Source: Poteriospumella lacustris (taxonomy: Eukaryota > Sar > Chrysophyceae > Chromulinales > Dinobryaceae). From it: 28,932 nucleotides of DNA. The DNA is taken from the NCBI GenBank assembly GCA_008000375.1, contig SMOI01000382.1, positions 1 to 28,932 on the forward strand, read 5' to 3'. Position 1 is the first letter of the stretch; each line of letters starts with the position of its first letter. Below the pieces are notes generated by a model. The model was not told the DNA's origin, searched no databases, and worked only from the letters and a program-made list of their open reading frames with translations. The position numbers were made by a program, and so were the translations under genes. Shown piece by piece: positions 17,063 to 26,744 of the stretch.

Positions 17063-17081
17063 ACAAAGAAGGATCACTTCC

Positions 17082-19118
17082 TTGCCTTGCTTCGCTGTCA
17101 CTACTAACAAAGTCATGTTTATCAGGATGAACCATATCAAATCTAAGGTGCATGAGCACATGTACAAAGAACTGGTGGTAGATGCGCTTTACCAACAAGT
17201 GGAATCGAACGATGCTGGGAGCACAGTTCCCGCTCTCAGGACCTCATCTTCTACCTCCCAAACGCTGATGTCGCAGTATGGCTATCCCGCCAATATCTGC
17301 GCGCGGTGCCATTGGCTGATGGTTATTACAAATTGCTGCTTACCATTCAATATTGTTGAAGATCCACACTTTCGGCGGGCGGCAAAATTTCCTCCTATAG
17401 CTATCAAAACTCTTGTTCGGACGCTGGAGATTACTTATGAACAACTCTACGCTAACATCAAGGAAGAACTTTTATCAGAGAATTTTGGCCTGATTTTTGA
17501 TGCTTGGATTTGCGACTATACACAAGTACTCATTACATCGCTCTTATTGCCGTATTTTCAGCAAATGATGCTATCTGCCTGGAAACCGGTAAAGTGGCTT
17601 CTTACCAACAGAAAGTTCTCTTGTCTTTTTCACCGCTGTTCAATGAAGCGGATTTCTCAGCGCAAAACCACGCCGAGTATATACTGGGAATCTTAAAAGC
17701 CTATGGAAGAGATATCAAAAGCATTCTATTTCTTGTGGGTGACAATTGTTCGACGAACTTGAGAATGGTGAAATCGAACTTGCAAAGGATTCATCCGGAA
17801 CAAGAGGTTTGGCCATTCCATTTGTAGGATGTGCTTCACATCGGCTGAACTTAGCTGTGAAGAGTATTCACAACGGAGATGAAACTGCTGTCAATGATGG
17901 TGATGAAATTTTTGGTGATAATAATCTCCCAGGCGATGAGCTCTCGCCTGCTCACTTGATTGATCAAGTGAACGACATAATGAAGAAGCTGAGGACATTG
18001 AAATTGCGAGCTCCCCTTCGCAATAAGACTCAGCTTTTCCCAATTTTACGAAATGCCACTAGATGGTCGTCAACTGCAAAAATGGTCTTTCGCTTTTGAA
18101 GTTCCATGAACTGGGTGCTATACCTTTGTAGTGTACACACTCCAGTGTACCCTATAGTTCTGTGTATGTCTACGGATGGCTAGGTACTCGCCTCACTGTG
18201 TCTTTTTCTTTGCCATCTCTGTGAACCACACGATGTAATCACAATTCACAATCCAATTCACCTTGGTCGAGTACAATAATTAATTATTGTTTTGTTGTTT
18301 AGAATAAAAAAATGTTCCCAAAGAATCTTTCTCCAAAGAGACTGCCCATGAGGACGTATCTGCGAAGAGAGCTTGGTAAAGGATCTATCATTGCAAGCTC
18401 TTCAAATGGGGCCATTGAAGATTAGAGCTCTGAAGTCTTTGGCTGCAACATTCAAAGAAATCGAAATTGCCACTGTCTTTCTGCACTCTGATGAGAGTGC
18501 AACCTGGCATCTGTTCGTTTCTTGTTCGACAATCTTATCGAAAAGTATGGCGCACGGTATCCTGAGTTCCAGCACTACCTGTCACTCGATGGGGCCGTCA
18601 TTGACCCTCTTTATGAGAGTGGATTACAGAAAACTCTTTGCAACCGAATTCGTGACATGTCGGCGCTTCGAAGTCAACAACAGTGCCACTGAATCTGTCG
18701 ATGAGGCTGTTGGTGATTCCAATCGTTCAACTGAGGAAGACTTCATAGAGGAAGCTCGAAAGAGGGCGCGCATCTCTTTAGGCATCCTCTCGGTTCCGAA
18801 CAGCAATCGCAAATACATGTCCGTCGATTGGATTCCTCACTCTTCGAACGATGTGGAGCGTATATTTTCACATTGCAAACTCACTTTGGGAAATCTCCGC
18901 ACGTCCATGTCGCCAATACATTTCGAACGTTGGTCATGCTTCACTACAACAAGCATTTATGGGGAATTAACTCCTAGGCAGTGCAGAAGGCACGCATACA
19001 GTCTAAAAGCAGCCGTGGTACTACTGTTTCTTTGTCGTCCTCCTCCGATTCTGATAGTACATCGGAGGATGATGTTGACGATCAATGGAAAAGTTTCCTC
19101 CCCGAAATCGCACTGTAA
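17082..19118 (+). pseudogene. hAT-family transposase, decayed
   Basis: Fragments of one hAT transposase lie in order but in changing frames. LPFNIVEDPHFRRAAKF and LIFDAWICD (first acidic residue) are in frame 3, up to about 17520. Then HYIALIAVFSAND, FSAQNHAEYILGIL and FLVGDNCSTN (second Asp) are in frame 2, up to about 17760. GCASHRLNLAVKSIHNG and NATRWSSTAKM are in frame 1, up to about 18095. A further frame change follows. Coding likeness is lost at about 18130-18300 and resumes. The dimerization end holds YMSVDWIPHSSNDVERIFSH with the catalytic Glu (about 18812-18872). A Ser/Asp-rich tail ends at TAA 19116-19118. The N-terminal BED zinc finger is not visible. Matching hAT terminal repeats and an 8-bp target duplication were not found, so element limits are unknown. 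Confidence 0.85.
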
Positions 19119-19700
19119 GAAGGGACAAATTAATTACCAATTAATGCAATTAGCAATTTCCCACACATCGATATTCACACTTAATTAATTGCCGTCTTCG
19201 TCGAAACACACATATTTAATTGCCATGCGTGGCGTTTCACTATTAATTACAAATCAATTTTTCCCTAGCCCTGGAAATGATACGCCTTTTTGGCACGTTC
19301 CTTCGTCGTGTGCAATACATTTGTTGAATGTAAGGTAACATGGAGTACATTGAGAGAATTTCTTCTCTCACGAGTTCGTTTCTTCATGTCGTCCGTGTTT
19401 GCTTCGCAACCGTACAAGCAATAAAGGTCTGGAGTATATGCATCAAGATCTGCTGAGTCACGACTTCAATACAGATCAGGAATCATCATATTCATTGTCG
19501 ATAATCTAAAGCAGAAAAGAAATTGTGCGTGCTACGGTCTGCAATCAAATAATGGCAATTCAGTCGACTCGATCAATCGAATGCGCACCTCGGAAAGCTC
19601 AAAACTGGAGGTGTTTTCAAGACGTAGGGCATGCAATAAAGTGCGTGTACGTGAAGAGGGGAACACAAAGGATCGAGGCAGAGTCAGGTTAGGGCCCTAT
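19119..19700. other. AT-rich noncoding stretch
   Basis: Several ttaattaa-type runs (19128-19255) are followed by unremarkable sequence. No open frame, repeat or terminal inverted repeat linking it to the hAT remnant was recognised. It may include the 3' end of the hAT element. Confidence 0.4.
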
Positions 19701-19734
19701 CAGTGGTTATAACCGCAACGGATATCCGCAACGG
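19701..19734 (+). repeat. Left terminal inverted repeat of the 2.3-kb element
   Basis: Begins CAGTGGTTATAACCGCAACG, then a second CCGCAACGG at 19726-19734. It pairs with 22003-22036. Confidence 0.85.
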
Positions 19735-19791
19735 CTCTATTTTTGCTTGTAACGTTTTAAATAATAGGAGTTGAAAAATAGTAATTATATA

Positions 19792-20312
19792 GGTAGTCGT
19801 GCACCATTGTGGCGGTTGAAATGGCGGTTTTGAGCCGTTTCAGAAAATTGGTTTTCGATGCTAACTTTACAGGTGGATTTATCAACAACCTGCGGCATTC
19901 CCACTGTGATGAAATAAATGATCGATGACACAGACGTTGTGCTCCTCATTACATAAATTGTTTGAAATAAAAAATGAAGGACGACCTGTCAAAGTCCTGG
20001 TTGGGCCAACTGGCCCTTAGTTTATCAACGGTGGGTGTCTTGTTGCTTGTTGCTTGTTGTCTTGTACTTGTAGCTTGTTGTCTTTTTTTATGCATACCAA
20101 GTTTACCGTGACGTTAATTACTCGTGACCAAAACGCAATTTGGTATGTTAAATGTTAATTTATTACTATAGGTATGAACATAACTGTTGTAGACACCGGA
20201 TGTCCGGACATCAACAATCGTCGCCTAATTTGACGGTAAATGAAAACCGCCATTTCGTCGAAAAAGCGTCAGTCGCCACTGAAAAAAACCGCCACAATGG
20301 TGCACGACTTCC
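19792..20312. mobile_element. 521-bp MITE nested in the piggyBac-like element
   Basis: Inverted ends at 19792-19817 and 20287-20312 match at 25 of 26 positions (GGTAGTCGTGCACCATTGTG / GGAAGTCGTGCACCATTGTG, both continuing GCGGTT). A subterminal gaaatggcggtttt motif is also inverted on the right. A TA dinucleotide flanks both ends (19790-19791, 20313-20314), consistent with a Tc1/mariner-type TA target duplication. The inside has no coding sequence. It includes a ttgttgcttgttgcttgttg tract at about 20040-20090. Confidence 0.7.
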
Positions 20313-20346
20313 TAGTCTTATAGCGTATTTAATTTGCTACACTTCG

Positions 20347-20359
20347 GGGTTAGGGTTAG
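20347..20359 (+). repeat. Short telomere-like GGGTTAG run
   Basis: About two units (ggggttagggttag) lie just right of the nested MITE. This is too short to call a telomere remnant with confidence. Confidence 0.35.
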
Positions 20360-20433
20360 TAATTGTAAACAGCTAATTGTAAACACTTGGATTGAAAACT
20401 TAAGTTTTGTGCACGATTTTCGGGAAAAGATTC

Positions 20434-21712
20434 CTACAGTGCAAAAGTATTTTGCAAAATAGCCGCGAATGCAAATTTGTGATGGTGCCCGGTTTCGCCA
20501 GAACGATGTTTACCACCAGTACGATGAGGCCATTTGCGATCTTTTAGCAAACGGTTATATTTATCACACCCACTGAAGGTCAATTTGTAAAGGTCGTACA
20601 CAGGCACAGCGTAGGCGATATCACGGGATTTACGAGATTTCACGAAAGCATTGGACAAAACATACTTCTTACCGATACTACCATCATTATCCCACTTATG
20701 AACAAGTGATAAACCGGAAACAGGGTTGTGAACACCGGCCCATTCGCCAGCTTGGTTCACTTTATGGTCGACCATAACACATAAATCGGAGAAATTACTC
20801 CTTTTTAATGACCCCATGAAGAGAACGCCATACTTTATGAACGTCATAACACTTGCAGTAGTCGAAAACAACTATTGTGTTTGGATTCTTCGGTCTTTCA
20901 TTGTGACGGGCTGCAAACTTCGCCCAATCCTCGGCAGTCTGCCACACACCCATTTTGACCTTCAGTTTCGTATCACATCTCCAGAGCTTCAAATGAAGAA
21001 GGAAAGACGCCCCGTGCTTCAAGATGGCACATAATTCAAAGAACCACAGTCCCAGCGTATTCGGCTTTGAAAAAACGTCACGAACATCACTGGATTTGCC
21101 AGTAAAACGCAATAATTTCTCGTCCCCAGCAAGAATCAGGCCAAGGTCAGATAGGACGGCCTGAAAGTTGCGAGACAGTGCTTCAAAGTGAGCGGAATCG
21201 ATAAGGAAGTAAGTAATTCTAATGCCTTGACACCGGGTGGAGGATCGTCAGGATGTTGTCGTTCGAAGTATTCCCTCGCAGTAGTAATGGAATCTCTCAG
21301 TGACTGACGAGCTCCATCCCCCTCAATAGGGGCATCCTGGAGGCCAATAATACGAATTTGAATGGCAAAATGGCGATAGATCCTTCTAATATCAAATACT
21401 CCACCATAGAGGCCTCGAAGTCTCGTAAAGTATTGGTTCTCGGTCCGGATCTTCCCAAATTGATCGGAGGAGAGGAACGGTCAAAAACTCACAGAAAAAA
21501 TCACAAAGAGTGGAATCCCTTATGATCATAGTCGAAGCTACCACAGCATTAGTTTGGACCTGGCCTACTTCTTTGACCGTGTAAGAATTTTCGTTCAAAT
21601 TGAGCTCTTCCCAACCATTTAGAAGGATTGTTCCAGGTGGTTCCTTCATGGACCGACGGCGCTTGTCACTCACTTCAACTAATAATGCACTAGTCGCTTT
21701 ACGTTTGTTCAT
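20434..21712 (-). pseudogene. piggyBac-like transposase, decayed
   Basis: The start is ATG at 21712 (MNKRKATSALLVEVSDKRRR, a basic region), followed by FFCEFLTVPLLRSIWED, like the piggyBac N-terminal TN-Y region. After frame changes near 21390 and 21115 come LAGDEKLLRFTGKSSDVRD and VFSKPNTLGLWFFELCAI, matching the DEQ-xx-F-x-G-R-S and KP-x-x-G-I signature that carries the first catalytic Asp. Next is VVFDYCKCYD, the second-Asp strand. After another shift near 20830 come GSLKRSNFSDLC, SGLSLVHKWDNDG with KKYVLSN (third-Asp region, W-D-x-K...LSN) and GCDKYNRLL plus FAFAAILQN (C-terminal YN-x-x-M-G-G-V-D helix region). At least three frame breaks make it non-functional. The Cys-rich piggyBac C-terminus is not evident. 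Confidence 0.72.
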
Positions 21713-22002
21713 CTACAAGCCATACATATCGATTAAGAAAATGATACAGATTCATCTCTGAAAATGTCGGGCTCTAAAAGTTACCTTTCAATATGAGGAC
21801 TATGAATTCAAAGCTATCCTTGATGAAAAAAATGTTCAATATTTCGACTGAAAAATTTGGTTTATTCACAATTTCAAATTGAACCGTCAAGAATTGCCAT
21901 ATGTAATATATATATTGATAGAAAGCTTCCAACTCAAGGAATTGTTTGGCAATTCAAACATTCAAAAAGCACATAAAATCACAAAGTTTGGGGAGCAAAA
22001 AT

Positions 22003-22036
22003 GCGTTGCGGTTTTCCGTTGCGGTTATAACCACAG
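22003..22036 (-). repeat. Right terminal inverted repeat of the 2.3-kb element
   Basis: The reverse complement begins CTGTGGTTATAACCGCAACG and pairs with 19701-19734. The main difference is AAAA for ATAT in the spacer between the two CCGCAACG copies. Confidence 0.85.
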
Positions 22037-22572
22037 TTATTGGCTAAGTTTGATTGCTCAGGAGCTGGGCGACCAGCAGGAACAATCGTAAGAGGAATCA
22101 AATGCTTCCAGGGATATTTAGGCCCTGAAGGGAAGATAAAAAATTTGAATATGTTCTTCTGCTTTATAGTGTGGAAAGATGCGACAGCCCATCGAGGGAA
22201 AGATATTCGATGGCTTTCCCGAACACTAACTAATGGAAGAGGATCCATGGATCCCGATACAAGAAACGCAAGAACAAACAAGGCAGCTCAATGAATTTCA
22301 CTGACGTAAAAAGCACAAAGAGAGAGAAAAAGACAATGTTTTAAATGAAAGAGATGTTGACACCCCAAAAACGAGATGACTCAAGCGCAAACGATGGCTG
22401 GATCCCACAGAAGATGTTACTAACCAAGCGCAAAGCAGATTACTAAAGGGTTTGTTAGGATTAGGGCTATGTAGCCTTGGGTAAATAGGTAAGTCTATCT
22501 GCGCATCACCACAAAACAAAGGAAGTCTGCTTCCTTGTCCGGCCGTTCCCAAAGCTCGAACTTGCCTATGCT
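22037..22572. other. Unassigned sequence between transposon remnants
   Basis: A plus-strand open frame (22040-22294, 84 codons) and minus-strand frames show no recognisable motif or composition signal. A gttaggattaggg stretch at about 22456 is only vaguely telomere-like. Nothing else was seen. Confidence 0.35.
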
Positions 22573-22800
22573 CACCATTCATCCGCAATGATGCCCCCGC
22601 CTTGCCCTCTCTCCAACATGCATCCGCCTTGATGACCCCGCCTTGCCATTGATCTCTCATGCATCCGTATTGATCACATCAAGGTCCCCTCCTTTCCATT
22701 TCTCGCCCATGCATCCGCATTGTTCACGTCGAGGCCGTTTCCTTGCCATTGATCGCAATTCAACCGCATTGATCGATGCTGTCGCCTTGACATTTGACTC
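22573..22800 (+). repeat. Degenerate minisatellite, about 42-50-bp units
   Basis: Five diverged units can be aligned on the theme catgcatccgcNTTGATnAc...cgccttgccattgatc, starting near 22575, 22616, 22658, 22708 and 22757. Units differ by small indels and substitutions. The array lies between the piggyBac-like element and the LINE remnant. Confidence 0.6.
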
Positions 22801-22970
22801 GTCTGCAAAGAGTTGACGAATGGTTGGAACAAATATGCTCGAATCGCGGACGATCATGTTTTCGAATGCAAACTGGCGATCCTCGTCTATATTCGTTTAT
22901 TTTCGTTTGCTTCCAAATTGTTGTTTATATTCGTTTGATTCCAAGAATCAATGCATAAATTCCGAAGCAA

Positions 22971-24145
22971 TCAATGGATGACGATGCCCATTTTGGACAA
23001 GAACCGGCCGAGTACGTCCGTTTCATATCTTGCTCCAAGATACTTCAGCCATTTCTGCAATTCCTCGTGGGGTCGTCCCGTTGCTTCGAGTACGGCGGGA
23101 AAAATGCTTCTCTTCGGCGCGGAACTTACCTGCTGCTCCAGCAATTAGATGGGACTGTTCTTCGGCGGCGCGATATCTTGGGGCGGCGGGATCCGCTACC
23201 GCAAAATCAATGACGATGGGTTCTGCTGCGCCGGCCTCATGGATGATTACATCCGCGCGGCGTTTGCGTTCGATACCCACCTCCACTTCCGTCTCAATTG
23301 TGGGGCTGTAGTCAGGAATGTCTCGCAGGACATTCACGAATGCCTCCCGACACAGATTGTGACGTACGTTAAGGTAACGTCCACAATATCTCGTACAATC
23401 CAATGCATGTGTCATCTCACGAGTGATGTCCGCCCCACATAGGCAGAGCGTGCATCCCCCATGATGGGTGTCATGTGCCAAAGGATTGATGAGGCATCGT
23501 AAGCGCAGAGCCTCCAAGAATTCGCCGTCGCGGAACCGGTAAGCATTGAAATAGCGCCCATAAAAAGCTCCCGCGTGTAACCATTTAACGGACCACTTGT
23601 AGGCAGCACTGAGGAAGAAGGCTTGTTCGGCCTCCATCTGGTGGTGTGTGAGCTCCTGTTGAAGCTGCCAGTGGATATTCTGGTAAATGGCTTTTGCGCT
23701 GGGGGCCGCGGCTGCAGTCTCGTGTCCGTGAGGATGCGCGGCCTCTTCGGGGTCGTCCATCGGCTCTTGCCACTCGAGATCCACTTGTGGATGGTCTCGC
23801 TGGTGCCAAGATGTATGGCGGGCCACGCGCTGGTACCGAACCGCAGTGAAGCCAGGGTGTGATGGTTTCGGATAAACTGTTCCGTAAGCGCTCGAGAACG
23901 GAGACAGGCTATCTCCCCTGCTATCCCAGCGTAGCGAGGAATGCCGAGACCACTGAGGTGGGTCGGCAGCCCGCGGATGCGTGGAATGGCGGAGCCGTAC
24001 AGCCATCGATTCCGACGGTCGTGGTCGCTCACCTCCGGAGGGTCAGGTGGCTCAGGTTCTGGGGGTGTTGGCGGAGTCTCCGTTGCGGCTGCCGTGAGGC
24101 GGCCAATTGCTTCGGCCCCTTTAAACTTTACGTTTGGCGCAACTG
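22971..24145 (-). pseudogene. LINE retrotransposon 3' end: RT C-terminus, zinc knuckle and restriction-like endonuclease (5'-truncated)
   Basis: From about 24145 leftwards the product reads IPRIRGLPTHLSGLGIPRY and EIACLRSRALTEQF, the conserved region after the reverse transcriptase core (LP-x-x-x-GGLG). A frame change at about 23800 leads to a 327-codon frame with RLRCLINPLAH and a Cys/His knuckle (CTLCLCGADITREMTHALDC). Then comes a PD-(D/E)xK-type endonuclease pattern: E-x-x-x-x-R-R-A-D-V, PIVIDFAVADPAAP, and a downstream Lys. Near 23100 another frame change gives AVLEATGRPHEELQKWLKYL, ending TGA at 22971-22973. Catalytic RT motifs (F/Y-x-D-D) are absent because the copy starts after them, as expected of 5' truncation during target-primed reverse transcription. 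It is inactive. The clade (CRE/R2-like rather than APE-type) is inferred from the endonuclease. Confidence 0.8.
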
Positions 24146-24164
24146 TTTATGATCGTCATGTTCT

Positions 24165-25060
24165 GCACAAACGTATATTCATTATTCTATTGGTTTCCAC
24201 AAGATTTCCAATCATCGTACATACATTCCAAATGCGCGCTCGATTGTGATACGCTGGGAGCTCAACATGTGATTGACTCCTTTCATCTTATAATGCAACG
24301 ATAACTCTCTTAACGCTGCTTTCTTCAATTGAGCTTCGGAGAACGGGCACATGTGGTAATCTCCTCCAATGCTGCTGTACGCTTCATTAAGAAACATATG
24401 ACAACGAGACGGGATCCGAACCATATGATAGCGAGACGGGATCCGACCACTCTTGAACATTGAATACAGCGTTGTTTTCCGAAATGCCACAACGTCATTT
24501 GTCGAGCCTGGTCATCGGTTTTCCGTTGGCAACAAGCGCATAGCAGCCTCTCCGATTGCGATAATTGGCAAGATCTGGAACACGAGCTGCTACACGCTCT
24601 ATTCTCGCTGGCGCTTTGATCGGAACCACTAATCCGTCCCCCGCAGATATTGTCCCACTCAAAAAGTCGAATTGGTACTTGGAAACCACTATTTCGGATC
24701 ACTCTCTGCTAATTGCTTCGAATTCCTCATCGGATTCCGGGAACTCAAAAATATCCTTGTTGGGAAATGCTCGATCAATATCGAGCATTCCATGTTCACT
24801 ATCTCATGGAACACCCGATGCACGGATGACAAATTCAGTCCATACTAGACCATGTCAAGGTCAGAGCCTCCCGCAAGAAGACGCAAAGTCACACGGAGTT
24901 TTATCTCCATTTTTATGTGTACACCTGAGCTTCGATCGCGCGGAGAGCAAGCTTAGGACTCGACAATACAAAATTGAACTGGGCACAAAACATCTTGTCT
25001 GACCAGGATTCGATGAATCTCCATGGGCGATCGCGAACTTCTCCATCAACTTTCACACGC
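24165..25060 (-). pseudogene. PIF/Harbinger-type DDE transposase, decayed
   Basis: Reading leftwards from about 24920, MEIKLRVTLRLLAGGSDLDM and LNLSSVHRVFHEIVNM match the helix-turn-helix region that precedes the DDE_Tnp_4 domain. QFDFLSGTISAGDGLVVPIK carries the first catalytic Asp of the D-G motif, and ANYRNRRGCYALVA matches the x-x-Y-x-x-R-K-G-x-Y block. FLNEAYSSIGGDYHMCPFSE corresponds to the G-D-x-A-Y second-Asp region with the Asp changed. LSSQRITIERAFGMYVR and EILWKPIE hold the catalytic Glu and the conserved end. In-frame stops (one after GGSDLDMV) and several frame changes make it a pseudogene. It is interrupted or ended at about 24165, where the LINE fragment begins. Terminal repeats were not identified. 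Confidence 0.75.
24393..24446 (+). repeat. 27-bp tandem duplication within the Harbinger remnant
   Basis: Copies 24393-24419 and 24420-24446 differ at only a few positions (aacatatgacaacgagacgg versus accatatgatagcgagacgg, both ending gatccga). On the minus strand it doubles an R-I-P-S-R-x-H-M stretch just before the expected second catalytic Asp. Confidence 0.8.
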
Positions 25061-25499
25061 TTTTCACACTTGGCCCACATCACCCGAAGTACAAACTGCG
25101 AACATCAACTCGCATATCACCCCCTTGTCAGCCTACAACTCATTTGTGAGTACGCACGGTCTCTTAAGGTTTTGTAGTTATGACGATGGAATGTACCGCA
25201 AACGATTGATTGAAAGTGTTGACCACCTGTGCAAGTTGTGCCATCTTCTGGCGGGTTCGACATGACTACATGAACGCATCATCGAATAAATGGAGAACAA
25301 CCTCGCCGGACTGCGTCACAAATACGTAAACCGCATCGTTGCATGATTCTTCACGTGACGTATGGGGTGGACTGTGATATCGCCCCCAAGCAGGTCGTTG
25401 GGTGGGCTTCCATCACTTCGCTAATTTGGAGAACACATTCGCCTTTCCCAGTGTCTTTTATGACGCGAACTCGGCATTTTGGATCTCATCAAGGAAATA
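25061..25499. other. Unassigned sequence
   Basis: No motif-bearing open frame was found. Part of it may be the 5' non-coding end of the Harbinger remnant. Nothing else was recognised. Confidence 0.3.
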
Positions 25500-25885
25500 T
25501 GTCATGACCAGACAATCTAAGGGTTGCAAAAACTCGCAGCGTCAAACAGGGCCTCATAGTGGTCCCCCATTAATATAGAAGTACAAGGGCTCCGGGTTTC
25601 CACTTAGGTCTAAAGCTTCATTGAGTGGGCGACGCAGTCGGATCTTTTCTTTCACCAGTCGGATCTTTTCATCCACGGGGTAAGAGTGAATACGTTTACC
25701 TTTATGCCTTTTTCGGCCGCCAACGAAGAAACTATAGCTTGTACACTGTGATTCCCTTGGTGAAACAGTAGTATACTACTGTCGCTCCCCAAGATGTCGG
25801 TCGCATTTGGGAGTCTAGGTTTGCACTGGACATATTGTGTAGTTCTTTTACCCCATCTATAGATGGAAGAATGCAATAAACGCAC
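25500..25885 (-). pseudogene. Unidentified protein remnant with a G-D-H-Y-E-A-L end (OTU-like?)
   Basis: Minus-strand frames read LGSDSSILLFHQGNHSVQAI and LAAEKGIKVNVFTLTP, then in a second frame VDEKIRLVKEKIRLRRPLNE and GNPEPLYFYING. After a further slip in a run of five G (about 25566-25570) they read GDHYEALFDAASF before a stop. The order small-beta, helix, then x-I-x-x-Y-x-x-G-D-H-Y-x-x-L resembles the C-terminal half of OTU-type cysteine proteases, where the His is catalytic. No Cys box is seen upstream, so the family is only a guess. A 21-bp partial duplication (gatccgactggtgaaagaaa) is also present. Confidence 0.3.
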
Positions 25886-26744
25886 ATAAGTATAGTTTCA
25901 CTATGGGTTCTCGCGCTTAGCTCTGGTCTTCCTTTTTGCAGAATCAGATAAAGAAACAAGTGTAGAAACCGTAGTTGCAGATACTCGTATGATTAGTTAT
26001 TTTTGTGTGTGTGAGTGAACTTGATTGATACTTGATGATATGTGGCCGCTCTCCTCTGTAGAGCAGCCTAGACCTGTGTGTAGGCTTATACGTCTGTGTT
26101 CTGCCATTTCACTCTTGGGCGATGCCGAGCGATCTTGTTTGATGTAATCAAGTAAGAACTCTTTAGCTTTTCACTCTAGGTCAGTGAAGGCCATAGATGG
26201 GTGTCTTCGTGAAATTGTCCAGCGCCTTCTCTTCACTGTCGCTATATTGTGCTTCCGCTTTCATTTGCCAACTCCGTCCATAGATGTTTCGGTCGGGGAA
26301 CAGACAGTCAAAGTGATCGAAAAGGATATTGTTTCAGGGGTACTTGCCGTTTAGCCGCATTCCTTGCAGGGGGTGAAGCACAACCGACTGTTTTCTTCCC
26401 ACGTTGTGGTTTCCACGGCAGTCGCAGCAGCCGTGACTGCATCATTTTTCGGGAGAGCGCCAGTATCACGGGAAACATCAATTGAAGCACGAGATCGCTC
26501 GAGGGGTTGGTTGGAGATGAGTTCATTGTTGCCCATTGAATAATGAGCGTGCAGTAGGATTCGGCGATAGTTGAACATTCACCACACGCTTTCCGATTGC
26601 GAACGCTTGATTGCAACCAAATATTGAAACCATATTTTGATATCAATATGTGGTTGGAAATGAATGGCTCCGAAGATAGATTCCGAACATGTGGCGGAGG
26701 TGATACTACGCCATAATCTTGGAACAACAGTGGTTGTTCAGGGT
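25886..26744. other. Unassigned sequence
   Basis: Open frames on both strands (minus 26308-26748 at 146 codons, plus 26249-26485) overlap each other and show no motif. One of them may be real but cannot be supported. A 13-bp imperfect hairpin lies at 26614-26656. Confidence 0.3.
26614..26656. repeat. Imperfect hairpin (12 of 13 bp stem)
   Basis: CAACCAAATATTG at 26614-26626 pairs with CAATATGTGGTTG at 26644-26656 across a 17-base AT-rich loop. No T-run or gene end is placed to make it a terminator. Its role is unknown. Confidence 0.5.

Larger units (their letters stand above)
16508..17081. other. Repeat-rich spacer upstream of the esterase
   Basis: This stretch contains the esterase promoter (read leftwards from about 16530), two GATGAC microsatellites, a strongly alternating GC/CA block and inverted repeats, each listed separately. 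Short open frames here are translations of the microsatellites. One patch (16860-16945) reads SRELYVDLLQGGPNLEFLAA on the plus strand and could be a relic of coding sequence, but nothing supports it further. The base composition changes from GC-rich to AT-rich here. Confidence 0.5.
19701..22036 (-). mobile_element. 2336-bp DNA transposon with 34-bp terminal inverted repeats, piggyBac-like core
   Basis: Terminal inverted repeats at 19701-19734 and 22003-22036 match at about 30 of 34 positions and start CAGTGGTTATAACCGCAACG / CTGTGGTTATAACCGCAACG. Each contains two copies of CCGCAACG. A decayed minus-strand transposase with piggyBac-like motifs (20434-21712) sits inside. A second small element (19792-20312) is nested near the left end. 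No TTAA duplication is visible at the ends (left flank ends ggccctat, right flank begins ttattggc), which is unlike classical piggyBac. The element is old and inactive. Confidence 0.7.

Noticed and set aside
18126-18305. Possible intron or small insertion in the hAT transposase (GTAGTG...TTGTTTAG)
   Set aside because: The ends are intron-like, but the surrounding gene is already frame-broken, so intron and decayed sequence cannot be told apart.
20347-20359. Interstitial telomere from an ancient end fusion (also 27401-27415)
   Set aside because: Only two to three units at each site, within MITE/transposon or decayed coding sequence. Chance or repair scars are enough.
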